64,000 bases of DNA from Lachnospiraceae bacterium (GCA_022794265.1 JAAWEK010000009.1:40396-104395), one strand, 5' to 3'; shown: positions 45,710 to 55,058, numbered from the stretch's first letter. The notes: generated from the letters alone by a model not told the origin. Made by a program: numbers and translations.

Positions 45710-45907
45710 CTATAAATAAGGTAAAATCTTCTTCATATTCTTAACGTTGGTCGCATCAGTAATGGTAGCTTTTCTGAGATTTCTCTTTCTCTTAGCTGTC
45801 TTTTTTGTAAGAATGTGGCTCTTATAAGCTTTCATTCTCTTTAATTTTCCAGTACCTGTTTTTTTGAAACGTTTCGCAGCTGCTCTGCTTGTCTTCATTT
45901 TTGGCAT
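45710..45907 (-). CDS. rpmI: Ribosomal protein L35
   Basis: 65 aa basic protein starting [18 protein letters not shown], with the [16 protein letters not shown] tail. AGGAGG precedes the ATG. Located between infC and rplT as in most Firmicutes. Confidence 0.98.
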   Translation of the reverse strand: MPKMKTSRAAAKRFKKTGTGKLKRMKAYKSHILTKKTAKRKRNLRKATITDATNVKNMKKILPYL

Positions 45908-45965
45908 TATTACGTCCTCCTTAAATTCATCTATTTTTTAACATCCAAGAAACAATAATAAACGA

Positions 45966-46472
45966 TTATCGTTTTTCAGTTAAAAACATCTGCATACTTC
46001 TGCCTTCCAGCTTGGCAGGTTTGTCAATCACAGCTATATCGGAAAGTAATTCAGCAAAATCATCCAGTACATGCTTGCTGCTGCCCATGTGAGCCATCTC
46101 TCTTCCTCTAAAGCGAAGTGTAACCTTAACCTTATCACCTTTTTCCAGGAACTTCCTAGCCATATTAGCTTTTGTTTTCATATCGTTTTCTTCAATATTC
46201 GGTGACAAACGTACTTCTTTTACATCGATTACTTTCTGTTTCTTTTTGGCTTCTTTTTCTTTTCTGGCCAACTCATATTTATACTTACCATAATCAATGA
46301 TCTTGCAAACCGGCGGCTTTGCTGTCGGAGCAATCTTCACCAAATCAAGACCGGCCTCTCTTGCCAGCTTCATGGCATCTCTGGCAGACATGATACCCAG
46401 CTGTTCACCGTCTTCTCCAATCAAACGAATTTCTTTGTCTCTGATTTGTTCGTTAATATTTAATTCGCTAAT
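45966..46472 (-). CDS. infC: Translation initiation factor IF-3 (ATT start codon)
   Basis: 168 aa. The N-terminal domain begins ISELNINEQIRDKEIRLIGE and the linker and C-terminal domain contain KVTLRFRGREMAH. The true start is ATT at 46472, with GGAGGTG 7 bases upstream; TTG 46424 would cut off the conserved NINEQIR segment. An AUU start is the classic device by which IF-3 represses its own translation. Heads the ribosomal protein operon. Confidence 0.96.
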   Translation of the reverse strand: MSELNINEQIRDKEIRLIGEDGEQLGIMSARDAMKLAREAGLDLVKIAPTAKPPVCKIIDYGKYKYELARKEKEAKKKQKVIDVKEVRLSPNIEENDMKTKANMARKFLEKGDKVKVTLRFRGREMAHMGSSKHVLDDFAELLSDIAVIDKPAKLEGRSMQMFLTEKR

Positions 46473-46479
46473 AGTAGTG

Positions 46480-46620
46480 CACCTCCATAAAAAAAGTGGA
46501 TAGTCAGACTATCCACTTTCAAACGGCAATTCCGCAGACTGCCGTACAATCCTGAAATATTAACCATTGGTCACTCAAGCGTGCCACGGTGAGAGTGGAT
46601 ACTCTGCTTCATTTATTTAC
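46480..46620 (-). promoter_or_regulatory. L20-type leader of the infC-rpmI-rplT operon
   Basis: On the minus strand the leader contains the stems TACGGCAG...CTGCGGAATTGCCG and then GTGGATAGTCTGACTATCCAC followed by seven T residues (46488-46519), directly before the infC ribosome site. Position and layout fit the Firmicute L20 leader, where L20 binding promotes premature termination. GTGGAT also recurs early in the leader (near 46600), which may offer alternative pairing. Confidence 0.8.
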
Positions 46621-46708
46621 AACTCTGATATTTTACCATTATTTATTTATATTGTCAATATCTTTTTCATTCCAGTATATCACTTCATAATATTCCTGCA
46701 GACGGAGC

Positions 46709-46782
46709 ATACTAAAGTATATAGACGATTGCAAAACTTCTGACCTGCGACTACTTGTTTTGCAATTGCCTGACTAAAGTAT
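46709..46782. repeat. Short hairpin repeat, copy 2
   Basis: Stem TTGCAAAAC/GTTTTGCAA with the same loop pattern as copy 1 at 1198-1268, flanked by ATACTAAAG and GACTAAAGTAT. It ends just before the ribosome site of the 61 aa gene. Confidence 0.6.
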
Positions 46783-46803
46783 AAGAAAAAAGGAGGCAGT
46801 TTC

Positions 46804-46989
46804 ATGAAAAAAGCAGAAAAAGACAATCCCATAAATACCATTCCCAAAGGCGCCTATGAAGCTGGCGCCACAAACCGTTCCATCCGAAACAACGACCGGA
46901 ACCCGAATGATATTACTACCGATATCCAGGGAAACGGATATCCGGTAAAAACCATAAAACACGAAAACAAACAGCATAACGGAAAATAA
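46804..46989 (+). CDS. Unknown 61-aa hydrophilic protein
   Basis: MKKAEKDNPINTIPKGAY followed by an Asn-, Lys- and Thr-rich chain without hydrophobic segments, predicted disordered. AAAAAAGGAGG lies 7 bases before the ATG, which argues that it is translated. It lies alone on the plus strand between divergent and convergent units; a terminator follows. I do not recognise the family. Confidence 0.7.
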   Translation: MKKAEKDNPINTIPKGAYEAGATNRSIRNNDRNPNDITTDIQGNGYPVKTIKHENKQHNGK

Positions 46990-47020
46990 TTCTGTCTGGC
47001 AGACCAGACAGCAGGCAAAT

Positions 47021-47070
47021 AAAAAGAAATGCGACAGAGGAACCACACAATCCTTATCGCATTTCTTTTT
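47021..47070. terminator. Bidirectional terminator between the 61-aa gene and the DUF1540 gene
   Basis: AAAGAAATGCGA pairs with TCGCATTTCTTT around a 20-base loop, with T-runs in both directions. Confidence 0.85.
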
Positions 47071-47079
47071 ACGATAATA

Positions 47080-47403
47080 CTATTTGTCCGTAAATGTTGA
47101 ACACTCCGTATCACAGCAATCATGGGAGTTCGGTCCGGCTACCTGAATCTGGCCGGCTCTGCACTTACAGTCGTCATTATAATTACAATGCACCGCCTTA
47201 CAGTCAATATCCGATGTGCTGGTAGGACATCCGCAGGTTTCAACAGCACTGGTATAAATATCCTTGGAACGCTCCTTAAAACTTCCGCAGGCAGTATCAT
47301 TTGCTACTTTTGCATTTTCGCCTTCTACCTTTATGCTGTCCAAACAGCACAGATTATCCTTATTATAATGACAATTTCCTACTGTACAATTTAATATCGG
47401 CAT
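47080..47403 (-). CDS. Double DUF1540 cysteine-rich protein
   Basis: 107 aa with two copies of the DUF1540 module (CTVGNCHYNKDNLCCLDSI and VHCNYNDDCKCRAGQIQV), each with four or more Cys and a following CxxF/CSTF Cys. Probably metal- or cluster-binding. AGGAGGT precedes the ATG. Function unknown; such proteins are widespread in Clostridia and sometimes linked with sporulation. Confidence 0.9.
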   Translation of the reverse strand: MPILNCTVGNCHYNKDNLCCLDSIKVEGENAKVANDTACGSFKERSKDIYTSAVETCGCPTSTSDIDCKAVHCNYNDDCKCRAGQIQVAGPNSHDCCDTECSTFTDK

Positions 47404-47487
47404 AAATCCTTACCTCCTGATTTTCATAATTGATAGTTACAAAAATATTATGTTCCAAAGGATATAAGGATATTCATGAATAAAATT

Positions 47488-48249
47488 CTAGTATATTTCT
47501 TTATAAAAATGTTGATAATCTTTCGGAGAATCCCATTCACCGCCCCATTTCCATCCGCGGCTGACAAATGCATTGTAACACACATCACCAGATACTATTT
47601 TATGGGCAAATTCTGCTGATCTATCGGCATATGCCCCGGCATTTACCGGAAGTACATCCCTCTCTCCAAAACCAGACCGGACATAGGGATTATACAAAGG
47701 ATTGATATCAACTGCAATTCCATAGCTATGGTCAGATATAGTTTCCTGTCCGTCAATCTTCCGAAAGCAAAATGCAGACGTGTTATTATCTGCCATGGAT
47801 GCCTCATCATCCGCATTGTATTCATCAATCAGACGGATTTTTTCAATCGGGTAACGCGCATCATATAAATCTTTAAATATTGCCGACACATCATCTGCCA
47901 CCTGAACATTTACAATCAACATACCTTCATATTCCATATCATCAAATCCGATATACCGTACCGTCACCTGTCTTAAATCACTGTAATCAATAATATCATT
48001 TTCCTGGAAAGATTTTCCGGATATTATCTCCTTGATTTCCTCTGAAAGAGGTTCATAATAAAACCCTTCTGCAAAGGTTATCCGGATACCCGGAATATTC
48101 TCCGTCTGTAATCTGTCACTTGTATTGGTTTCCGCAGCCGGAATGTTCATAATTCTATCCTCCAAAGATAGTTTAATAACCAATATTCCATTGACAAGAA
48201 TTAAACCAAACGAAACTATGGCTATCATTATTTTTACTTTTTTACTCAC
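47488..48249 (-). CDS. M15-family D,D-/L,D-type peptidase (VanY/endolysin-like), membrane anchored
   Basis: About 253 aa with an N-terminal membrane segment (about 8-28) and a C-terminal M15 peptidase domain. Zinc ligands are visible in SDHSYGIAVDINP and the final WGGEWDSPKDYQHFY. It likely trims peptidoglycan peptides outside the cell. Start: GTG 48249 (AGGTG 5 bases upstream) or GTG 48255. It follows the thrS stop by about 10 bases, so it is read through from thrS. Confidence 0.85.
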   Translation of the reverse strand: MSKKVKIMIAIVSFGLILVNGILVIKLSLEDRIMNIPAAETNTSDRLQTENIPGIRITFAEGFYYEPLSEEIKEIISGKSFQENDIIDYSDLRQVTVRYIGFDDMEYEGMLIVNVQVADDVSAIFKDLYDARYPIEKIRLIDEYNADDEASMADNNTSAFCFRKIDGQETISDHSYGIAVDINPLYNPYVRSGFGERDVLPVNAGAYADRSAEFAHKIVSGDVCYNAFVSRGWKWGGEWDSPKDYQHFYKEIY

Positions 48250-48260
48250 ATTCACACCTG

Positions 48261-50219
48261 TTATTGCTTTTCTTCTACTTCAATCTTCCGGATTTCTTTT
48301 GTCCTGATTTCCCTGCATACATCCTCAATGAATTCCGACAGATTTTTTTGTCCCTCATCTCCAAGATAACGGCTTCTTACCGAAACCTTATTTTCTTCCT
48401 GCTCTTTCTGTCCTACCACAAGCATATACGGCACCCTTGCCAGTCTGGTCTCACGAATCTTAAAGCCAATCTTCTCCGAACGGTCATCAATCTTACACCG
48501 GATTCCGTTTGCTTTCAGTTCTTTTTCCACCTGTTCCGCATATTCCTGATATTTTTCAGAAATCGGCAACACCCTTACCTGTTCCGGACACAGCCAGGTC
48601 GGGAACAATCCTGCATATTTTTCAATGAGCCAGGCCAGTGTTCTTTCATAACAGCCCATGGAAGTTCTGTGGATGATATATGGTCTCACTTTCTCACCGT
48701 TCTGGTCAATATAATACATGTCAAACTGTTCCGCCAGCAATGCATCCCATTGTATGGTTATCATGGTATCTTCCTTACCATATACATTCTTTGCCTGAAT
48801 ATCTACTTTCGGTCCATAGAATGCCGCTTCTCCTTCTTCCTCCGTAAATTTTATTCCCAGTTCGTTTAAAACATTCCTGATTCTGTCCTGAGTTTCTTCC
48901 CATACCTCTGCAGAACCGATATATTTCTCCTGGTCCTTTGGATCCCACTTTGACAGTCGGTAGGTAACATCCTCTTCCACTCCAAGGGTCTGCAAACAAT
49001 ATCTTGCCAAATCCAGACATCCTTTAAACTCTTCATCCATCTGATCCGGTCTGACAATCAAATGTCCCTCGGATATAGTAAACTGACGGACTCTGGTAAG
49101 ACCATGCATTTCGCCGGAGTCCTCATTCCGGAACAGGGTAGAAGTTTCGCCGTAACGCAGCGGAAGGTCCCGATAACTCTTCTGACTTGCCTTATATACA
49201 TAATACTGGAACGGACAGGTCATCGGTCTTAAAGCAAATACTTCTTTATCCTTATCTTCATCACCCAATACAAACATACCTTCCTTATAGTGATCCCAGT
49301 GTCCGGATATTTTATACAGGTCTGACTTTGCCATCAGCGGAGTCTTTGTTCTCACATATCCCCGCTTTGTTTCCTCATCTTCAATCCATCTCTGAAGTTC
49401 CTGAATCATTATCACGCCGTTTGGCATCAATAGCGGCAGTCCCTGACCGATAACATCCACAGTTGTAAATAATTCCATCTCACGTCCCAGTTTATTATGG
49501 TCCCTCTTTTTAATTTCCTCCAGATGTACCAGATATTCCTCCAAATCCGCTTTTTTGGTAAATGCCGTTCCATAAATTCTGGTCAGCATCTTCTTATTGG
49601 AATCTCCTCTCCAGTATGCTCCGGAAGACGATGTCAGTTTAAAAGCCTTAATCCCACCAGTAGTCATCAGATGAGGTCCCGCACATAAATCCGTAAACTC
49701 TCCCTGTTTATAAAAAGAAATTACTGCATCCTCTGGTAAATCCCGGATTAGTTCCACCTTATACGGTTCTTCCCGCTCTTCCATCAGCCGGATGGCTTCC
49801 TCTCTTGGAAGGGTAAACTTTTCCAGTTTCGCATTTTCTTTAATAATCTTCTTCATTTCCGCTTCAATTTTATCCAAATCCTCTCTGGAAAACGGCTCAT
49901 GTTCAAAATCATAATAATACCCGGTATCTATGGAAGGACCGATAGCAAGCTTTGCCTCCGGATATAATCTCTTAACCGCTTCTGCCAGAACATGGGAAGT
50001 TGTATGACGGTATGCAGCCTTTCCTTTCTCGTCATTAAAGGTTAAAATGCTTAACTCACAATCCCTGTCCACTACTTCCCTTAAATCCACTACTACTCCG
50101 TCTATTTCACCGGCACATGCCATTCTTGCCAGTCCCTCACTGATATCCTTTGCAATATCAATCACAGACATTGCCTCTGCATATTCCTTTACTGAACCGT
50201 CCTTTAATGTAATCTTCAT
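48261..50219 (-). CDS. thrS: Threonyl-tRNA synthetase
   Basis: 652 aa class II synthetase that charges tRNA-Thr. TGS domain 1-60; editing domain with HTTSHVLAEAV and, later, HLMTTGGI; catalytic core with MTCPFQYY as the zinc Cys, RYGETSTLFRNEDSG as motif 2, and an anticodon-binding domain at the end. ATG 50219 has AAAGGA 8 bases upstream. A GNAT gene sits between it and the T-box leader, so uncharged tRNA-Thr should raise both. Confidence 0.97.
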   Translation of the reverse strand: MKITLKDGSVKEYAEAMSVIDIAKDISEGLARMACAGEIDGVVVDLREVVDRDCELSILTFNDEKGKAAYRHTTSHVLAEAVKRLYPEAKLAIGPSIDTGYYYDFEHEPFSREDLDKIEAEMKKIIKENAKLEKFTLPREEAIRLMEEREEPYKVELIRDLPEDAVISFYKQGEFTDLCAGPHLMTTGGIKAFKLTSSSGAYWRGDSNKKMLTRIYGTAFTKKADLEEYLVHLEEIKKRDHNKLGREMELFTTVDVIGQGLPLLMPNGVIMIQELQRWIEDEETKRGYVRTKTPLMAKSDLYKISGHWDHYKEGMFVLGDEDKDKEVFALRPMTCPFQYYVYKASQKSYRDLPLRYGETSTLFRNEDSGEMHGLTRVRQFTISEGHLIVRPDQMDEEFKGCLDLARYCLQTLGVEEDVTYRLSKWDPKDQEKYIGSAEVWEETQDRIRNVLNELGIKFTEEEGEAAFYGPKVDIQAKNVYGKEDTMITIQWDALLAEQFDMYYIDQNGEKVRPYIIHRTSMGCYERTLAWLIEKYAGLFPTWLCPEQVRVLPISEKYQEYAEQVEKELKANGIRCKIDDRSEKIGFKIRETRLARVPYMLVVGQKEQEENKVSVRSRYLGDEGQKNLSEFIEDVCREIRTKEIRKIEVEEKQ

Positions 50220-50243
50220 ATCAATAGTCCTTTCTGTCATTCT

Positions 50244-50747
50244 TTATATTTCTTTTTCCATAACATAATCATCCATCACAAAACCTGAGCCGATATCCGT
50301 AACTTCCGAACGTATCGTTCGAAATCCTTTCTTTGTATACACTCCGATAGCATTGTCGTTATGTTTATTTACTGTCAGCCATATGGATGTTAATCCCATC
50401 CCCCGGCAAAGACCTTCCAGAAACTCAAACGTCTCGCCGGCATACCCTTTTTTCCGAAAGGATTTCAGAATGTATATCTTGCTTAAAAACAGCTTTCCGG
50501 TTTCATTTTCTGCATGAATACCAATATAACCCACATTCATTCCACCTGCGTTTAAGAAATAATACTCATATCCATCCTGAACCATCTGTTTTTTCATGGG
50601 CCCAAAAGACTGAAACTTTTTCACCATATAGTCAATCTGTTCCGCAGATAAAATACTGATAAACCATTCATGCCAGACAGTATCTGCCATAAAAGCCAAC
50701 ATATGAATCTGCTCATCCGTGACAACAGGTATAAACTGTAATGCCAT
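50244..50747 (-). CDS. GNAT-family N-acetyltransferase
   Basis: 167 aa from ATG 50747, with GGAGG 7 bases upstream. Acetyl-CoA-binding strand and loop: LFLSKIYILKSFRKKGYAGE, then WLTVNKHNDNAIGVYTKKGF. Only 24 bases separate it from thrS, and it lies directly behind the T-box leader. Target unknown; linkage to thrS suggests a role related to amino acid or tRNA metabolism, which is inference. Confidence 0.88.
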   Translation of the reverse strand: MALQFIPVVTDEQIHMLAFMADTVWHEWFISILSAEQIDYMVKKFQSFGPMKKQMVQDGYEYYFLNAGGMNVGYIGIHAENETGKLFLSKIYILKSFRKKGYAGETFEFLEGLCRGMGLTSIWLTVNKHNDNAIGVYTKKGFRTIRSEVTDIGSGFVMDDYVMEKEI

Positions 50748-50811
50748 AGGAAACCTCCATACAAAATAATCCATTGTAATCATCCATAAATAATATTCCG
50801 GTTAATAATTC

Positions 50812-51059
50812 CAAAAGAAAATCCCCCGCATCAGCCAACGACTGACGCAAGGGACGAATATTCCGCGGTTCCACCCTGCATTGTACCTATATCAGGTACC
50901 TGCTCATTAATGATTATAACGTAATCAACGGGCCGGATTAGGGCCGCTCCGAGGTAGTCTTCGGCAATACTCCGGTAAGATATTTCCAGCAAATCATATC
51001 TCTCTCTGAACCTTCTGTATTACTTACTCGTCTCATCCACGCATTTCATTATTAACCTG
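50812..51059 (-). promoter_or_regulatory. T-box leader controlling the GNAT-thrS operon
   Basis: On the minus strand the T-box GGGTGGAACCGCGG is at about 50863-50876. The competing terminator CCCTTGCGTCAG/CTGATGCGGGGG with a T-rich tail is at 50812-50855. Upstream lie the stem I elements (AGAGA-like stretch, hairpin AGATAT/ATATCT). Candidate threonine specifier codons ACT/ACC occur in GACTACCTC at 50951-50959. The downstream thrS supports threonine specificity. Confidence 0.9.
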
Positions 51060-51065
51060 ATAATA

Positions 51066-51093
51066 AGTATAACATCTTAAAATAATTTGTCAA
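51066..51093 (-). promoter_or_regulatory. Sigma-A promoter of the T-box/thrS operon
   Basis: On the minus strand TTGACA (51088-51093) and TATACT (51066-51071) are spaced by 16 bases. The start would be near 51059, just before the T-box stem I. Confidence 0.8.
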
Positions 51094-51137
51094 GCAGACT
51101 TAAAAATTTTCCAGTTCTCATATATATATCTATTTTC

Positions 51138-51893
51138 TTAACGAAGTACCAGTTCCTTTGCCAATGCAAGACCTTCTCTCACCATATAGTTTAACAGCAG
51201 ACGCTGATCCGACTTTCCTGCAATCCCCTGAACATTTTTAAATCCCACATGTTCCGCCAGATACATGGCCCGGTACACGTGAAAATTATTGGTAACTACC
51301 GCAACCTCTGCATTCCCATCTCCAATAATCTCCATGGCAAACTTTAAATTCTCGTAAGTATTTACAGACTTATCTTCCAGCAGAATCCGGTCTTCTTTAA
51401 TGCCTGCCTGAAGCAGATACTGTTTCATGGCCTGAGCTTCCGTTATATCTTCGCCCGGCCCCTGTCCGCCGGTACATACTGCCTTTGCATCCGGATGTTT
51501 CATCAGATAATCCCCTGCGGCATCTAACCGTTTTGCCAGAGATTTTGTCACCTTCGTACCTTTTACCTGGGCGCCCAGAACAATCAGATATTCAACATTG
51601 TCATCTGCAGTTCTTCTCATACCACTGATAATCATGCCCTCCATAACGGTAAAAAACAACACGCCTGCCAGAACCAGGGTGACAAATATTATCTTTACCG
51701 CTTTCGGTATAACATCCAGAATATGTCTTTTCTTATGCAGAATTGCAATCACCATGATTCCCGCAAATCCAATAGCCGCTAATACCCAGAAAAACAAAAA
51801 AGCGGAACCGAATCCCGCATAAGATGCGGCAAACACATAATATCCCATACAAAAAGCAGCCAAAACTCCAAAAACAATTATTATTATATTCAT
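51138..51893 (-). CDS. YdcF/SanA-like DUF218 membrane protein
   Basis: 251 aa. Three to four N-terminal membrane segments (to about residue 90) are followed by a DUF218 domain: VEYLIVLGAQVKG, CTGGQGPGEDITEAQAM, ESKS-like EDKSVNTYENLKF and VTNNFHVYRA. E. coli ElyC and SanA of this family affect envelope integrity. The biochemical role is unsettled. The gene stands alone upstream of the T-box unit on the same strand. Confidence 0.88.
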   Translation of the reverse strand: MNIIIIVFGVLAAFCMGYYVFAASYAGFGSAFLFFWVLAAIGFAGIMVIAILHKKRHILDVIPKAVKIIFVTLVLAGVLFFTVMEGMIISGMRRTADDNVEYLIVLGAQVKGTKVTKSLAKRLDAAGDYLMKHPDAKAVCTGGQGPGEDITEAQAMKQYLLQAGIKEDRILLEDKSVNTYENLKFAMEIIGDGNAEVAVVTNNFHVYRAMYLAEHVGFKNVQGIAGKSDQRLLLNYMVREGLALAKELVLR

Positions 51894-51923
51894 CTCCTAT
51901 AATCCTTTCATTCCATATCTGTT

Positions 51924-53576
51924 TTATAAACTAAGATATTTTCTCTCAAAATCCTGTACTTTCATTGGTTTTCCAAAATAAAAACCCTGTATCATATCAA
52001 TGTTAAGTTCTTTTAAAACCGCCAGCTGTTTTTCATCCTCCACTCCTTCCACACAAACCTTCACATTTAATTGTGCTGATAATTCCGCAATCAGCTTAAT
52101 AAACGCTTTCGCATAGTCATCTTCGGCAATATCCCTGATAAATGTCCGGTCCACTTTAATAATATCCAGATCCATTTGCTTTATATAATTAAGAGAAGAA
52201 TAACCGGTGCCGAAATCATCCAATGCAATATTGACTCCCAGGGCTTTAATCTCTTTTATTATATTTTTCATCCGGCTCATATCATTAATCGCCAGGCTCT
52301 CTGTAACCTCCAATACCAGATTTTCCGGTTTTACTCCGGTTCTGGATATGATGTCTGCTATATTATCAACAATATTATTGGAAAGAAGCTGTACAATTGA
52401 TAAATTTACATTGATATGTATATCAATCCCCTGATCGCTCCATTTTTTGTTCAGCATACAGGACTGCCTTAATACATATTCACCAATCGGAGTAATCAGT
52501 CCCATATGTTCTGCCAGAGGAATAAAATCTCCCGGCGACAAAAATCCCAGTTTCCGGCTGTTCCAACGGATTAGCGCCTCCCCGCCTATACACTGCTCCG
52601 TTGCCACATCCACAATGGGCTGGATATGAATTTCAAACTCACTGCAATGGGAAGCCACCGCTGAACGCATATTTTTCTCAATATCTAACTTAATATAAGA
52701 ATTCTTATCCCCTCCTTTATTATACCGGACCGATTTGTTTTTTCCGCTTTTTTTCGCCTCATACATGGCGATGTCCGCTTTTTTTATCAAATCATTCACA
52801 TCACTGCCGTTATCCACAAAAGTTACAATACCCATACTCATGGTGCAGTAATAATCTGCGCCTCCCAGATACCAGGGTTTTGAAAATAATTTCTGTATCT
52901 CTGAAATAATTTCCTCCATTTGAGAATATACCGCCGGTTCTATAATGATAATAAATTCATCGCCCCCCACCCTGTAACACCTTTTTTCAATGCCTTTTAT
53001 CTGCTGAAGACCTACGGAAATCATTTTTAAAAGAACATCTCCATATTGGTGTCCCAATCCGTCATTGATATGTTTAAAATCATCCAGATCAATAAACAGG
53101 ATTGCCCCTTTAGTTTTGGAACTCTGTGCTTCCATGATACATATCTGTAAATCCTCTTCACACCGCATACGATTAAACAAACCTGTCAGGAAATCATTAT
53201 TTGCCTGAAATTCAATACGCTGCTGGTATTTTTTCTTATCAGTGATATCCGTCACATTACAGAGGGATACTTCCCTTCCATCCACCCATGTGATATCGTT
53301 ATATTTAACTTCATACCAGCGCTCCATCTTTTCATCAAAGGTTTCAGTAAAGTAATTCTTATGTTTTAATGGTATACAATATTTACATTGCTCCGCCATT
53401 CCGTTATAGTGAAAATCATAACAATGGTATCCCACCATATCATGACCTGCCATTTTCGCTATAATCTCATTGTGAAACAAAATTTTCCTTGTTACCTTAT
53501 CGATTACAAAAATACCGCTTCCCAGATTGTTCAATATTTCTTTCAGCGCTTTATAAGAATTATCATTTTCACTCAT
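51924..53576 (-). CDS. PAS-GGDEF-EAL protein for cyclic di-GMP turnover
   Basis: About 550 aa, soluble. A PAS-like sensor occupies about 10-120 and includes three Cys (CKYC, YHCYDF) that could bind a ligand or metal. GGDEF is intact (YRVGGDEFIIII) at about 210. EAL at about 320-545 begins EALIRW and contains DDFGTGYSSLNY, so both cyclase and phosphodiesterase residues are present. Start: ATG 53576, with GGGTG upstream. Which activity dominates cannot be told. A fused arrangement implies local signal-dependent control of c-di-GMP. Confidence 0.93.
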   Translation of the reverse strand: MSENDNSYKALKEILNNLGSGIFVIDKVTRKILFHNEIIAKMAGHDMVGYHCYDFHYNGMAEQCKYCIPLKHKNYFTETFDEKMERWYEVKYNDITWVDGREVSLCNVTDITDKKKYQQRIEFQANNDFLTGLFNRMRCEEDLQICIMEAQSSKTKGAILFIDLDDFKHINDGLGHQYGDVLLKMISVGLQQIKGIEKRCYRVGGDEFIIIIEPAVYSQMEEIISEIQKLFSKPWYLGGADYYCTMSMGIVTFVDNGSDVNDLIKKADIAMYEAKKSGKNKSVRYNKGGDKNSYIKLDIEKNMRSAVASHCSEFEIHIQPIVDVATEQCIGGEALIRWNSRKLGFLSPGDFIPLAEHMGLITPIGEYVLRQSCMLNKKWSDQGIDIHINVNLSIVQLLSNNIVDNIADIISRTGVKPENLVLEVTESLAINDMSRMKNIIKEIKALGVNIALDDFGTGYSSLNYIKQMDLDIIKVDRTFIRDIAEDDYAKAFIKLIAELSAQLNVKVCVEGVEDEKQLAVLKELNIDMIQGFYFGKPMKVQDFERKYLSL

Positions 53577-53622
53577 TGATTCACCCAACCTTCCATTTTC
53601 TGCACTACCGGCACGGATAACT

Positions 53623-54978
53623 TTATATCTTCAAAACTATCGTAGCAATCCTGAAATATATTAACAATGAAATGGCATCTACGATGGTTGTAATAAACGG
53701 ACTGGCCATCACCGCCGGATCAAAGCCGATTTTCTTGGCAAGTATCGGCAGGGTACAGCCTATAAACTTGGCTATAATAACCGTAGCAATCAATGTCAGA
53801 CAGATTACAACCGCCACAGACATGGATACCCGGTCAATAATCAGTAATTTCACAAAATTACAGACTGATAATGTAAAACCGCAAGCCAACGCAACCCGGA
53901 ATTCTTTCCAGATTACCCGGAAAATATCCGAAAATTCCACTTCTCCCAGAGACAAAGCACGAATAATCGTAACCGAAGCCTGCCCGCCGGAATTTCCTCC
54001 GGTATCCATAAGCATTGGAATAAATGCCGTCAGTACCGCCTGAACCGCCAGTGCATCTTCAAAGGAAGTAATAATCATCCCGGTAAATGTAGCGGATATC
54101 ATTAATAAAAGCAGCCACGGAATTCTGGCTTTCCAGGTTTCAAATACCGTAGTTCTGAAATATGCCTTGTCCGAAGGAATGATGGCAGCCATCTTTTTAA
54201 TATCTTCAGTAGCCTCGTCCTGCATGACATCAATGGCATCATCAAAGGTTACAATACCTACCAGCCGGTTTTCATCATCCACAACCGGAATTGCCAGTAA
54301 ATCATATTTATTAAATTTGTTTGCAACCTGTTCCTGGTCTTCCATGGTATGAACCGATATACTGTTGATATCCATGATATCTTTAATCAATTCCGTTTCT
54401 TCCGACAGCAACAGGTCTTTAATCGAAACCGTTCCCAGCAGTACCCGGTTATCATCCGTTACATAACAGGTATAAATCGTTTCCTTGTCCACACCAGTCC
54501 GGCGGATTCGCTTAATAGCTTCCTCCACACTCATGGACGGCCGCAGGCTGACATACTCAATAGTCATAATACTTCCGGCACTGTCATCCGGGTATTTGAG
54601 AATCTCATTTATCATTTTCCGTGTATCCGGGTCCGTATTGGACAAAATTCTTTTTACCACGTTTGCCGGCATTTCTTCCACAATATCAACCGCATCATCC
54701 AGATATAATTCATCCAAAACTTCTTTTAACTCATTGTCACTAAACCCGTGAATCAGCATTGCCTGTGCACCCGGTTCCATTTCTACAAAGGTTTCCGCCG
54801 CCAGTACCTTGGGCAGCAACCGAAAGAGCAATGGAATTTTCACCATATTTAATTCCTCAAACAACGCCGCTATGTCCGCTGAATTCATTTTGCAGAGAAT
54901 CGACTTGATATCCGGATATTTTTTTTCCTCCAGCAGCTCTAAAATCTTTTCATCTAAATCCGTGATTCTTTCTTCCAC
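53623..54978 (-). CDS. mgtE: Magnesium transporter MgtE
   Basis: 451 aa. N domain to about 130, two CBS domains (about 135-255, VLLGTVSIKDLLL and VGIVTFDDAIDV), plug helix, then five membrane segments (about 285-450) with the channel residues PMLMDTGGNSGGQAS. The cytosolic domains close the channel when magnesium is high. The start is GTG at 54978 with a poor ribosome site, so initiation may depend on the structured leader upstream. The leader carries a small ORF and hairpins described separately. Confidence 0.95.
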   Translation of the reverse strand: MEERITDLDEKILELLEEKKYPDIKSILCKMNSADIAALFEELNMVKIPLLFRLLPKVLAAETFVEMEPGAQAMLIHGFSDNELKEVLDELYLDDAVDIVEEMPANVVKRILSNTDPDTRKMINEILKYPDDSAGSIMTIEYVSLRPSMSVEEAIKRIRRTGVDKETIYTCYVTDDNRVLLGTVSIKDLLLSEETELIKDIMDINSISVHTMEDQEQVANKFNKYDLLAIPVVDDENRLVGIVTFDDAIDVMQDEATEDIKKMAAIIPSDKAYFRTTVFETWKARIPWLLLLMISATFTGMIITSFEDALAVQAVLTAFIPMLMDTGGNSGGQASVTIIRALSLGEVEFSDIFRVIWKEFRVALACGFTLSVCNFVKLLIIDRVSMSVAVVICLTLIATVIIAKFIGCTLPILAKKIGFDPAVMASPFITTIVDAISLLIYFRIATIVLKI

Positions 54979-55058
54979 ATTAAAGTACCATACCTTTCTT
55001 TTTTTATAAATTCCTCACTTATAAAATGGTATGGAAGCAATATCGCGGACGACCTTTT

